The position numbers and the translations under genes were made by a program. The notes beneath the pieces are model-generated. The model saw nothing but the letters and a program-made list of their open reading frames with translations. It was not told the DNA's origin and did no database searches. A stretch of DNA of 64,000 bases, taken from the NCBI GenBank assembly GCA_907164885.2, contig OU015490.1, positions 233,342,832 through 233,406,831 on the forward strand, read 5' to 3'. Positions 34,374 to 46,110 of the stretch are shown here, piece after piece. Each line of letters opens with the position of its first letter. The first letter of the stretch is position 1. The DNA is from Dolomedes plantarius. Its lineage: Eukaryota > Arthropoda > Arachnida > Araneae > Dolomedidae.

Positions 34374-35004
34374 ACGGAATTCTTTACAAAAGAACTGTTT
34401 TCACGCCTCAGTTAAGGACCCATAATATTACTATTATTTTGTGATATTAATTATTATAAAGTTAATTATAATTCATGATTTATAAATTATTGAAAATTAT
34501 AGGTAACCAAGTGGTTTGGAGGAAATTATTCATGCATGCTATGAACGCAATTTCTGTGCAAAATGCATAATCAAAATATATTTCAAAGTTGTGTGAAAAG
34601 TTCAGTTACAATTCAAACGTGTTAAAATATCCGTTGTATTGAAAAATGTCTCCCGAACTTTATAGAATGTTGTGGTTGTTGATTAAGAAGCATACTTTCC
34701 AAATCACAGACAAATTTTTACATTTTTAAATTTCCATAATTCGAATAAATATTTATACAGATAAAAGAATCTAAGGATTTAAACGAAATGCACGAGCCCT
34801 TTCGTCTATGATTAGAATATAAGCATTATTACTGATAATGAAATAAACGCATTATTATAGATTAATTATAGTAAAGAAAATGGCATTTTTATTACAATAT
34901 ATTGTTTGAATGGCAACAGCATAGCTGTTGAGGATTTGTGATAGTTATTACGTCTCCGCAGTTACCTCTGATGGATATCTGATATTCCTAATTCATTTAC
35001 GTCA
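34371..35004. other. Intergenic, no gene seen
   Basis: AT-rich. Weak similarity to 38560-38790 (ATATATTGTTTG...CCGCAG) suggests an old dispersed repeat. Confidence 0.35.
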
Positions 35005-35176
35005 TGGTTTGGTTTGGAGTGATAGGTCAACTTTTTGCTACACGAGGGTTAATTAGACCGGGACCTACAGTTTAAAGCCGATTCTTTACGACTACAAAAA
35101 TCCATGCCAACACGGGACTCGAACCCACAGGTTCTGAACCAAATACCAGTGCCCTAGCCATTCGGCCATCACTTGA
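35005..35176 (-). mobile_element. tRNA-derived SINE (family B), minus strand
   Basis: In reverse complement the head reads GATGGCCGAATGGCTAGGGC with a B box GGGTTCGAGTCCC. The body (GGCTTTAAACTGTAGGTCCC) and the tail (CCAAACCAAACC) match 14758-14930. Imperfect flanks CATTTACGT/CATTTATGT may be the target duplication. Confidence 0.85.
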
Positions 35177-35328
35177 CCATTTATGTTATAAATTTTATGG
35201 TTTGAACAAAATGCATTATTGGATATGATGTTCACGAAGAAAACAAACTTCGTGTAAAAGAAGTTTTCCGATTTATTTGAAATTACCTGATTATATGTAT
35301 ATTTACATACCTTTTCTAATGGGATAGT

Positions 35329-35329
<1 letters not shown>

Positions 35330-35394
<65 letters not shown>
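35330..35394. repeat. (TA)n-(TG)n microsatellite
   Basis: About 16 TA units then about 15 TG units. Confidence 0.95.
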
Positions 35395-35396
<2 letters not shown>

Positions 35397-35651
35397 GTTG
35401 TAGTTTTTACTTATGCCCTTTGGCTTTAGTATCTAGGCCAGATCCTTATAGGATTGCGGGCTGAAGGGGTTAACTCTGGTCAGTTTTGGTGAAGGGAGGG
35501 AGGTTGTACCCTCTCCCACACCTCTGCCTCTTTGACATCATAAATGGATTTGGAGATCTACGGATATAACGTGCCCATATCCATTCTAGACATAAATGTA
35601 TTTTATGACGTTCATCAAGCCTCGCACCTAGCAACCCTAGTCACCAAAAAA
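35395..35651 (-). mobile_element. SINE family C body, minus strand, cut by a piggyBac-type element
   Basis: Shares GATCTACGGAT and the CCCATATCC region with the SINE at 6105-6435, and begins with the same GTTGTTGTAG tail signature. It stops at the TTAA of the element at 35652, so the head was probably displaced or lost by that insertion. Confidence 0.55.
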
Positions 35652-36255
35652 TTAACCCTCAAACGGTACAGTGGGGGTCGGATCTGACCCAAGGGTTGGT
35701 TTTTCCCATCCTTTACTCTCCCCTCTTATTGCAAGAGATCGAGTCGGCAAGAAACCCTACCAGATAGACCTATTAGACTACCCTACTAGATATAGAAATA
35801 AGTAAAAACAACTGACTTTGTTGAAAAACATTATTCATGATCACTAGTCATTTTTTAAATTTTTTTTATTTTCACTTAAAAAATTTTTTTTTTCGATTTT
35901 GAAGACCAAAAGTGTTAATATATATTTTTTTAGATTTTTTTGCTCGGAAAGTTGGTTTCATTAGCTTCTATAACTAGGTAGATAAAATTTCATATTAGAC
36001 CTAATATATACAACATTCTATGTAAATGTCAAAGAGATTTTCTTTGTTTAGCAAAATTACAATTTGTTGATCATTTTTTTTCTACAAAAAAAAGTTTCAT
36101 TTCAACTAAAATATTATCAATACATTTTATTATACAACAAACATGCTTATTGTGTAATTATTTCTACAAAAAATCTCGTAAAAAAAGAGATCGGGTCGGA
36201 TCCGGCCCGACCATACCATCTATTTCGACTGAAACCACTGTAGCGTTTGGGTTAA
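35652..36255. mobile_element. piggyBac-type nonautonomous element
   Basis: TTAA lies at both ends (35652-35655 and 36252-36255), with inverted ends CCCTCAAACGGTACAGTGG (left) and CCCAAACGCTACAGTGG (right, reverse complement). Palindromic GGGTCGGATCTGACCC-type motifs lie just inside each end. The TTAA target and CCC start are the hallmark of piggyBac. About 596 bp, no transposase. A tRNA-like SINE head on the minus strand appears to be nested at about 35735-35800. Confidence 0.75.
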
Positions 36256-36284
36256 ATAAAAGCCTTTGGCTATTCGACAATATA

Positions 36285-36952
36285 TCTATCTATATATATA
36301 AAACAGTTCCGTAACTGACTCACTGACTGACATACAACTCACAGACCAAACCGCTGGACCTAAATGGCTGAAATTTTGCATGGAGATTCTTCTTATGGTG
36401 TAGGGGTGCACTAAGAAAGATTTTTCAAAAATTGTTCTTAGATTTTTCAAAAATTAAATTTTTAGCTGTTTATGTAACTTTTTAAAGTTTGCATTTAAAA
36501 TTATAATTTGAGGGTCATAAATTTATATCACGAGAGCTCCTAAAAATTCCTTTAAAATGAGATTCTTTTCCAAACTTTGCCTCCATTTCTCTGATTTTTG
36601 GTGAATTTTTAAAGATTAATTTTTAGAATTAAATTTATTAAATGTCGATCACGTGATTTCTTTTTTCTGGTACTTTAAATAAATTTATCGTCCCGTGCAT
36701 AACAACTAAATAGACAAAAAAAATATTTTTTTTCTTGCTAATGCGGCAAACGATTGGACATTGTCCAAAAAAATATTAAAATACAGTAAAAGAAATGTTC
36801 TGCAAACTGTACTATATTAAGTGTACTATATTCTTTAGTATACTTTATATTAGATTTAATTTGAATATTTCTTCTACATTAATTTTGTCTATAAAATTAT
36901 CCTTTACGATTTTCTATAAATAGTAATATATATATATATATATAATATATAT

Positions 36953-36994
<42 letters not shown>

Positions 36995-37710
36995 CAAGGC
37001 TTTGAAATTGACCACACATTAGAGTATAGGCTTAAAAGCCAAAACATAGATGAACTTAAATCAATTAGTATTGGACATTAAACAAATTACTTTCAAGTAA
37101 GAGCACTGATGCTGCTCTTTTAAGGAAAGGAAATAAATAAATAGAAAAAGATGAAAGAGAAAACCAGTAATAGCTCTAAGCTACTTGCAGCCAGAACAAA
37201 AACATGAAAAGAAAAGTATCAAAGAGGTTTTAGACAGCATTTCTTCATCAGCGTTGTCAATGCTGTCTAAAACAATGGATTGTTTCCGATGAGTATGATC
37301 TATACAATAAAACACCTCAGACCACCGTACAATCCGTATACCGTTGAATAAGATTGAATAATAGTACTTACCAAAGAAACCAAACCAAAGTTCTTTGGTT
37401 AAGTACTATTATTCAATCTTTATTCAATTATTAATCATTCTTCGGTTTTTCATGGATTGTGCGGTGTCTGAGTGTGTTTATTGTATAGATCATACTCATC
37501 GGAAACAATCCATTGGTTTTTTAGACAGCATTGACACCGCTGATGATAACTGCTGGTCTAAAACCTCTTTGATACTTTTCTTTTCATGTTATTTGTTCCT
37601 GGCTGCAAGTAGCTTTAGAGCTATTACTGGTTTTCTCTTTCATCTTTTTCTTATATGATATATATATATTACATCAATTGTATACATTGATCGTCGTATT
37701 TATCATAGAA

Positions 37711-37753
<43 letters not shown>

Positions 37754-37832
37754 TTGGCATTAATATGCATACATTGACCGTTGTATTTAATTTGAATGTA
37801 CTACAGTAGCGAAGTACGGGTTTTCAGGCTAG
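36285..37832 (+). mobile_element. Helitron-like element 1
   Basis: The 5' end is TCTATCTATATATATAAAAC, followed by a GACTGACTGACT-like repeat and GCTGGACCTAAATGGCTG. The 3' end is GCGAAGTACGGG...TTCAGGCTAG, followed by T: a 5'-TC...CTAG-3' element in an A|T context, as in Helitrons. The second element (37833-38516) matches it along both ends and the body. No Rep/helicase is present, so it is nonautonomous. It is longer than its sister because of a TA-flanked foldback near 37.0-37.7 kb. Confidence 0.6.
37142..37654. mobile_element. 0.5-kb palindromic foldback nested in Helitron-like element 1
   Basis: The left arm (37142 to about 37380) and the right arm (about 37390-37654) are imperfect reverse complements over about 240-265 bp, meeting at TAGTACTTACCAAAGAA / TTCTTTGGTTAAGTACTA with a spacer of about 12 bp. 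TA tracts flank the outside. A single-arm relative lies at 17642-17893. The 87-codon frame at 37395-37658 lies wholly in the right arm and is not taken as a gene. Confidence 0.8.
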
Positions 37833-38516
37833 TATATATATAAACAGTCCGTACTGACTGACCTGACTGACTCATTGACATGCAACGCACAGACCAAACC
37901 TCTGAACCTAAAAAGCTGAAATTGTGCATGGCGATTCTTCTTATGGTGTAGGGGTGCACTAAGAGAGATTTTGAAAATTCTTCTTAGATTTTTTTAAATT
38001 AAATTTTAAGCTGTTTTGTAACATTTTTAAGTTTGCATTAAAATAATAATTTGAGGGTTATAAATTTATATCACGAGAAAGATCATACAAATTCTTTAAA
38101 ATGAAATCCTTTTCGAATCTTTTCCTCGATTTCTGATTTGGTGAATTTTTAAAGATTAATGTTTAGAATTAATTTATTGGAATGCTGATCACGTGATTTC
38201 TTTTTCTGGTACTTTAAATAAATTTATCGTCCACGTGCATAACAACTAAATAAAAAAAAAATTCTAATAGCAGCAGACGATTTGGATATTAACAATAAAA
38301 AATAAATATCCTTTACGATTTATATATATATATATAGATATATATATATATATATATAGATATCTATATATATATATATATATTACATCAATTGCACCAT
38401 TGGTCACCGTATTTATTATAAATATATATATTTATTTTTTTGGCATTAATTGCATACATTGACTGTTGTATTTAATTTGAATGTACTCCGTAGCGAAGTG
38501 CGTTTTTTTCAGCTAG
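37833..38516 (+). mobile_element. Helitron-like element 2, head-to-tail with element 1
   Basis: Begins directly at the 3' end of element 1 with TATATATAAACAGTCCG and shares the phrases TTCTTCTTATGGTGTAGGGG, GCATAACAACTAAAT and ATTGCATACATTGAC. It ends GCGAAGTGCG...TTCAGCTAG|T. It is 684 bp, with a TA array at about 38320-38386. Confidence 0.6.
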
Positions 38517-39668
38517 TATTTATATATATATAGTATAATGACTTAAGGATTGTATTTAATTTTTTGGTTAATATTCATTTATAGAATATAGATATTCATG
38601 ACCGAAAACAAACTTCCTGAATAAGCCTTCTGAAATATACTCAATGAATTTTTAAATATAGTTCATCAAGACCAATTGTAGTTCAGACAATTTGCTCGGT
38701 TGTCAAACATATATTGTTTGGGTGACAGTTGCGTCTGATCCGCAGATTAAGAGTACCATAAGATCATTAGAGGCTGCATTGTTGTCAGGTCCATGACATC
38801 AGATGTCTCTGACACACTGTCAAATTTAAGGTTGAATTTTCTGTATTGACGAATAATTATATATAGGTAGCGACATCGCGAGTAATCAAGAAGGCTTTCT
38901 AAATACGTATTTAAATAACATTTGTTGTTAAATTAAAGGCATTTTTTCCAAATTTTTCAAAATATCTCCACCTAAAGCTTGAATGTTTTTTTGACAAATA
39001 TTCATTTTTAGAAAATTCATATTCATGAAGGCAACAAAAAAATATGCTTGAGAAGATTTATAAAAATAAAGACACAAATGTGCCAAAATATAAGTTTCCT
39101 AACATTGCGTATAATGATTTAACATCTTGCAGAATATTTATTTTCTAGAAGTTGGGCGAGTGAAAAGTAAACATTTGAGAGCTATAAATAAAAATGCACG
39201 CTCAAAGTGTCATACAGTTTAACTTACAAATTAAAAGTTTGTATAACAAAATTTAGATTATTATGGTGGCTTAATAAGTAAATGTGCATATGCGTGGGAT
39301 ATCAAGGCTCAAGATTTCAAGGTGCATGTGGCATGATGAAAGGCTATAAAAAGGTTCGCGTGTGTAAGACCTGTAAAATGAGTGAAAGTTCATTGGACCT
39401 CAGTGGTAGTGTGTCGGGGAATACTTCGGTTGCTCTCAGAGGGAAAAAATTCCCGTTAGAAATTGCAAAATTTCATGTGCCGCAAGTTAATCAAAGAATG
39501 GAAATTCACTCTTGCATAACTGTTCAGTTATATTTTTAAATCCTCTTCAAGCTTCGAAGAAAGAAACATAATGCTGTTTCGTGGAATAAATTCCTTTGAT
39601 CGTGAATCCGACTTGTATATTTCGGCCTCGATTGTATTGCTTCAAGAGATGACAATTCGGATCATTTC
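38517..39668. other. Intergenic, no gene called
   Basis: Mostly AT-rich. The 85-codon frame at 39282-39539 has a CKTCK motif and balanced composition but no recognised domain, signal or splice context, so it was left out as a gene. Confidence 0.4.
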
Positions 39669-39912
<244 letters not shown>

Positions 39913-41289
39913 TAATTATCATTATTATTATTGTTATTAAAGATATATATGTGTTTCTAACGTACTTGTGAAAACAAATGTATTTGGGTTGTTTAGTTTT
40001 AAATTCATTATCAGAAAATATTTTTGGCGCAGACAAGGAGAGAAAGCTATGGTATTTATAAAAGCGTTTCTAGTATGGTCATAAATATTCCTGATTTTCC
40101 GAAAAGGTGGCTCTAAATCGATAGTTTTAAACTGGGAGTAAGAAAATGGAGATGTAAAACGGAATATTAAGATATTGGTAATAGGCACTTTAAAACACTG
40201 TGACCGTGAATTTTCACGCGAAGGCAGTGAAAATGACAATGAAAGTTTGAAAAAAGTGGAGGAATTGTTTCTTAACCGTATAATACAAGATAAAAGTAAT
40301 GTAACTCAAGATAAAAGTTCGGTAAAACACATGTAAAGTTTCTAAGAATTATTTCTGGAAAAAAGATTGACTGAAAAGACTGGAAAGAGGTTGATATATT
40401 TTTCGTAAAGTTTTAAGATCCTACATCGGAAATGTTTGCCATGGTGCAGTCATAGTGGGGAAAGGTATGCGATGTCCTTTAAAATGCCATTTTAAGTGAA
40501 ATAAATCCTAAGATACTCTAGAAAAAATACGAAAAATAATGCAAGTATTTAAAGAATGGACGATCAGAAATGGTCATCATTATAATTTGATTGTCAGTTT
40601 ATCATAAAATTATGTATGCCAGTGAAACATTAAATTTTAAATTCGGAAAGGGATAGTAAAAGGCAGGTTTATAAAATATTTATAAATTTTAATCCAAGTC
40701 TAAAATGTAAGATAATTGAAATATTATATGCATTCTTCAGTTGAAAAATATATGTATAAATTTTATTGAAATAATATGGATTCAATTTCTTCATAAAATC
40801 ATAGCTAACTTAACGAGGTTGTTAGTGAAATGCGGTGTCTGTGATTTAACGAGCTGAACTATCTTGTTTTCTTCTTGCTAAACATGTTATAGTATTCATC
40901 CTGTAGACTTCTAAGTTTCTTAGAAAAGTTTGCCTCCACGCTGATATAATTTTATTATAAATCACTTGTAAAATTTACACTTGTAAAATATCACTTGTAA
41001 TATATGTTACTTCATTGATTTCAATTCCCTAGTATTATATAACGAGGAAAATATGTAACGGTGTATCTAGAAATATATATTTATTTGAGATGTTTTTATT
41101 GATCAACTCTTGTTGGTTACCACCATTTTTCCCCTTTATATAATTTTTTCCGGGAACAATTTTATCTAGAATAAGGCAATAAATTCTTTTCCACACCCCC
41201 ATTCAGATTTTGTTTTGTTTACATTTTATGATGTTTAATCAAAATTAGACATATATTAGCCATATGGTATGTAGTAGTTCTAGCTTAGG
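39913..41289. other. Intergenic, no gene seen
   Basis: AT-rich, with one 100-codon minus frame (39937-40239) that has no recognisable feature. Confidence 0.45.
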
Positions 41290-42200
41290 GAATTAAAAAT
41301 TAAAATTTAAATATTACCCCAAAACCCCAAGATAGGTAAATTAGTAACAAATTTCATATCGTGGGAAAAACTCAAGATGTCCTCAGATACTCTTGACTAT
41401 ACCTACTTTCAGGTATCGTCGAATAAAAGCAAGACATTTTCACAGTCTTACATTAATTTATTTATTAAGAGTTTCTGTTTTGGGGAGTACAACTTTTGCT
41501 GTCATGCTTTCAGGCCTCAACTAATCAAACTAATACTAGATCAAAAAACCAGGATTGATTAATTCTTAAGTGAAGCCGTTTCGAGGGGGGGGGGGGGATC
41601 TAAAGATGTCCTTCTTTCAAGTATGAGGAAATCAAAACAATATTTTTCCACAGTTGCACGAAAAGTGTATTATACAGGGCTTCTATTTCAGGGAATACCT
41701 TTCTAGAGATCATACTTTCAAGCATCAATTAATTAAAATAATACTACATCAGAGCCATAGGATAGATTAGTTTGCAAGTGATTCCGTTTCGAAAGAAAAA
41801 AAGAGATCTGAAGACTTCCTACTTTCAGACATCGTCAAATCAAAACAAGATTTTATTCTCATTCCCTCAGAAGGCTAATTAGAAGAGGCTTCCGTCTCAG
41901 GGAATACTCCTGAGGTCATGCGTTTAGGCCTCAATTAATCAAAGTAATACTATATCAAAACTCCAGGATAGTTTAATTAGTGAGATATTCCGTTTAAAAG
42001 GAAAAAATCTCAAGATGTGATACATTTCAGGTATCATCAAAGCAAGGTAAGTCAAAACGAGTCTTTTTACAGTCCTACAAAAAGTTCGAAAGACGGAGTT
42101 TATGTCTCGGCGAATAGAACTGTTAAAGTCCTGTTTTTATGTATGAATAAATTAAACTAATTCTACTCCAAAACCCCAGCATAAGGTAAATTTTGAAAAA
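41290..42200 (+). repeat. Degenerate tandem repeat, unit about 205 bp, four or more copies
   Basis: Units are anchored by CTACTTTCAGGTATCGTC at about 41403, by relatives at about 41610 and 41819 (CTACTTTCAGACATCGTC), and by ATTTCAGGTATCATC at about 42020, giving periods of 207, 209 and 201 bp. Each also has a TCATGC.TT.AGGCCTCAA-like and an ACCCCAG/CTCCAGGATAG-like block. A run of 13 G lies near 41586. A stray relative lies at about 43540. Confidence 0.75.
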
Positions 42201-42321
42201 TAAAAAATAATTCACGTAGTCTCTTCTAACGAAACTACCACGGGTTATTAACGTAAGATTTCTTATCGTTGGTCACCTCTTTTGTATGTGTATGTGTATA
42301 TGTATGTATGTGCTATGTATA

Positions 42322-42452
42322 TCTCTGTGGCTTAATCAGTTTTCTCCAAGATGATTTTGTTTGCTTATGTCTCTTAAAAATATTATTTTCAATGCAAAAA
42401 ATACCCGTCTGTCCGATGCTTTAAAAGTGTTTTCTAAACCATTGTAGAGACT
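42322..42452. mobile_element. Half copy of the 34-kb foldback element
   Basis: Begins CTCTGTGGCTTAATCAG and shares GTTTGCTTATGTCTCTT and CCGATGCTTTAAAAG with the arm and loop of 34067-34320. The second arm is missing and replaced by a microsatellite. Confidence 0.7.
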
Positions 42453-42462
42453 TGAGTGTGTA

Positions 42463-42775
<313 letters not shown>

Positions 42776-42955
42776 AAATTTTGACGCATTTTGATACTTT
42801 TCTGTTTAACTGTTTACTGCTTTCCCGAGCGTAGAGACTGGGTTTTAGAGCGCTGCCAAAATTATAATCGCGACGGACGGCAGCGCGGACGGATTTGGCG
42901 TCTGATATTTTGCTTTCTGGAGGACCATTATGGAGGAACGTAATCCTACGTTAAA
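42776..42955 (+). repeat. Dispersed repeat D, plus copy, abutting a TA array
   Basis: Matches the reverse complement of about 57905-58085 (shared: GATACTTTTCTGT-like, GCGCTGCC.AAATTATAA, GACGGACGG, GCGTCTGA.ATTTTGCTTT, GGAACGTAATCCTACG). Both copies start next to a TA array. A second, inverted CTACGTTAA phrase at about 58272 suggests the family ends in a short inverted repeat. Confidence 0.7.
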
Positions 42956-45094
42956 ATTTCAAAAAAGTTTTACTTTGAAACTATCGTGAAATCAAGAATT
43001 GACTTTCTTGCATTCCCATGGGGACTTCTTTACAAGGTTCTTCCATCTGAGGGATTAAAACTTAAGGGGACCAAGACATGAATTTGCTTCAAAAAATCGA
43101 TTTTTCATTTTTTATCTTGGAAAGTAAAGGAGGTTTTGAGATTTCTAAAAATATATAATTTATAAATATTTCTAGTAATAAAACTTGATTAAATTGTCAA
43201 TTATATTGTAAACTTGCCACTTCCCTTTAAAAGGACATTTAAATCGCAAACATTATAGATTCTCATCCTGTTGCAAATGACTTTCTGTTTCTCCTATCAC
43301 TGACACCTTGTTTCTTAACTCCAATATTAACTGGTTCGAATTCTTGAAGCTGTGTGAATTTTCTTCACCGTTCTTACTTTTGGTATCATATAATTAAAAT
43401 AAAAATGCGTCACAGCGAAAAAGGGTGATAAATAAGTAGAAGTAAAAAAAAGACCTTTTATTCTGATTTCTTCAAATTTAAATAAAACTTCCTCACAGTT
43501 AATTAGAATTAGATTTATCTCTGTGAATGAAACTAAGAATGTCCTACTTTAGCATAGTCAAATCAGCATACGATCTCTTTACGTTCTAAGATTAGGTTAC
43601 TACGTTTGCAAACGATGAATTACATATGAAAGGAATAAAAATAATTAATACTTAAAAAATCACATACATTTATGTAGTTTAAATCAGTCTCAATTTAACA
43701 TTCAAAATATATAAACGAGATGAATTTATTATATCTCTAAGCACAAAACAGCATTTTGTTAAGAGTATACGTCTTAATAACGATTCGAGAAATGGTAATT
43801 TGATAATAATGGCAAATTTTGGAAACTTGGTGTTTAATTTTAGTGAAATAAAAGGGATACAGTTTCTTATAAAAATCAAAACAAGCGTAACGATGTTCTT
43901 GGAAAAAGGAGAATAGCTAACATATAATGAGCTGCATTATCTAGCTTGTTATTTTACTAAACAAGTTCGATAATTCGTTGGACAGACTTAACAATTTCTA
44001 TGAAAAACAGCCCGCATCTTCGTAGTAATTGTATAACAAAGGGAATCTAAAGCACAGAATCATGTTTTTCATTTTAACTCTCCGGTGTATTGAAATATGG
44101 AAAATATATAACTGTTATGGGTAGCCAAATATTTATATAAGCGGTTTTATATATCAACGGTTGTTCGTTATTATCCTTTTGTGTTTTTATTTTTGCCCTA
44201 GAACTTTGAGATTTTGTCTTCAAGGTCGGAGTTTTACCAATTGAATTATAAAACATGGGAAAAACTCTCATGTATTTGAAATTTCAATCATCACAAGTAA
44301 ATGCAGATTTTGTTTAATATATGGATTAATATTACTGAATTATTTAAGCACTGATAAGGTAATTTTTAAGACCAGTACACTTCAAGCTATCTGAGAATGT
44401 TTGTCCAATATCTATTCTCTACTGAGTTTCTAGGCCAGGGCTTAGATTACTTAAATGACACCAAATATGATAAATATTCATTTAAGACAATGCGAGCTTT
44501 GAATCTAACGAAATTACGGTAATTTATGACTTATGACGATACTATAATTTATGAAATTACGATAATTTACGATAAATTATGATTATAGTTTATTTTTAGA
44601 TATTATTTAGCATTTAAAATACATTATAAAATGCATTTGTTTATTTTGTCAAAAATAATTTTGGAGTATAATGTTTTAAGAGGTAACTGAAACCCATGTA
44701 TGAGGTAGGCCTTGTGATTAATTTTTTTGTCTATTGAAACAAAAAAGTTTTTTCGTGTTAAATTCGATTATTAAACATATGTTTTAACTGCTTTCTGAAT
44801 TCCTATTAATGCAAAGAAATGAAACAGATACTGATTTTTAAAAAATTAAAAAATTAAAAAGTTTTAGGACGTTGCTTTCGTATGTGAGCAGATTATCTGA
44901 TCTGTCGATCTCTGCACTAACCAGTTAACCTATCATGGTGGGGATCCTTTTTAAGGTACACATGATTCTCTCTGATAGGTTGATTTTATCAGGTAGTAAA
45001 TGTCCTTAAAGTGGGAATAATGCGCCATGGAAAATCTTGATATGGTATGATGTTTGAATGATAAGCACAGCAACAAGTGTAATAAAATCTCGTG
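42956..45094. other. Intergenic, no gene seen
   Basis: AT-rich. It contains one stray copy of the 205-bp repeat near 43540 and a (TTTACGATAATT)-like low-complexity patch at about 44540-44590. No gene. Confidence 0.45.
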
Positions 45095-46110
45095 CTCCAG
45101 ATAGTGTTTTAAGATAAAAGATAAAATGCACTATCTTCAATTTGTATTTCTTCTGCAAGTGAATGAGAACTGATAACACTCATTAAAAATCATCATCTTA
45201 ATCTAACTTTGTATAATGCAGTTGTCATTATCTTAAGGGGAAACGTAAGATGTTTAATCTTTTAAGATGTTATGTCTTCACTTTGTATTTTCTCTGCAAG
45301 TGAATGAGAACTGATAACACTCATTAAAAAATATACATCTTAATCAAACTTTGTTTAGTGCAGTTGTCATTATCTTAAGGGGAAACGTAGGATGTTTAAT
45401 CTTTTAAGATGTTATGTCTTTGTATTTTCTCTGCAAGTGAATGAGAACTGATAACACTCATTAAAAAATATACATCTTAATCTAACTTTGTTTAATGCAG
45501 TTGTCATTCTCTTAAGGGGAAACGTAAGATGTTTAATCTTTTAAGATGTTATGTCTTCACTTTGTATTTTCTCTGCAAGTGAATGAGAACTGATAACACT
45601 CATTAAAAAATATACATCTTAATCTAACTTTGTTTAATGCAGTTGTCATTCTCTTAAGGGGAAACGTAGGATGTTTAATCTTTTAAGATGTTATGTCTTC
45701 ACTTTGTATTTTCTCTGCAAGAGAATGAGAACTGATAACACTCATTAAAAAATATACATCTTAATCTAACTTTGTTTAATGCAGTTGTCATTCTCTTAAG
45801 GGGAAACGTAGGATGTTTAATCTTTTAAGATTATATGTTTTCACTTTGCATTTCCTCCGCAAGTGAATGAGAACTGGTAACACTCTCATTAAGAAATATA
45901 CATCTTAATCTAATTTTGTATAATGCAGTTGTTATTATCTAAAGGGGAACCGTAAGATGTTTAATCTTTTAAGATGTTGTGTCTTAACTTTTTATTTCCT
46001 CTGCAAGTGAATGAGAACTGATAATACTCTCATTAAAAAATCTACATCTTAATTTAATTTTGTATAATGCAGCTGTCATTATCTTAAGAGGAACCGTAAG
46101 ATGTTTAATT
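45095..46110 (+). repeat. Tandem array, 142-bp unit, seven copies
   Basis: GAATGAGAACTG starts units at 45161, 45302, 45439, 45581, 45723, 45865 and 46009 (periods 141, 137, 142, 142, 142, 144). The central copies are nearly identical and the outer ones diverged. Each has AACACTCATTAAAAA, CTTAATCTAACTTTG, CTTAAGGGGAAACG and a self-complementary TTAATCTTTTAAGAT. Non-coding. Confidence 0.95.

Noticed and set aside
37395..37658. 87-codon frame with hydrophobic N-terminus
   Set aside because: It lies exactly in one arm of the 0.5-kb palindrome, so it is element sequence.
39282..39539. 85-codon frame with CKTCK motif
   Set aside because: Unusual composition for the area but no domain, homologue, promoter or splice context; it may be an old gene fragment.
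39937..40239. 100-codon minus frame
   Set aside because: No domain, signal or repeat pattern; length is compatible with chance.
45095..46110. CRISPR-like array
   Set aside because: The whole 142-bp unit repeats without unique spacers, and the DNA is eukaryotic.
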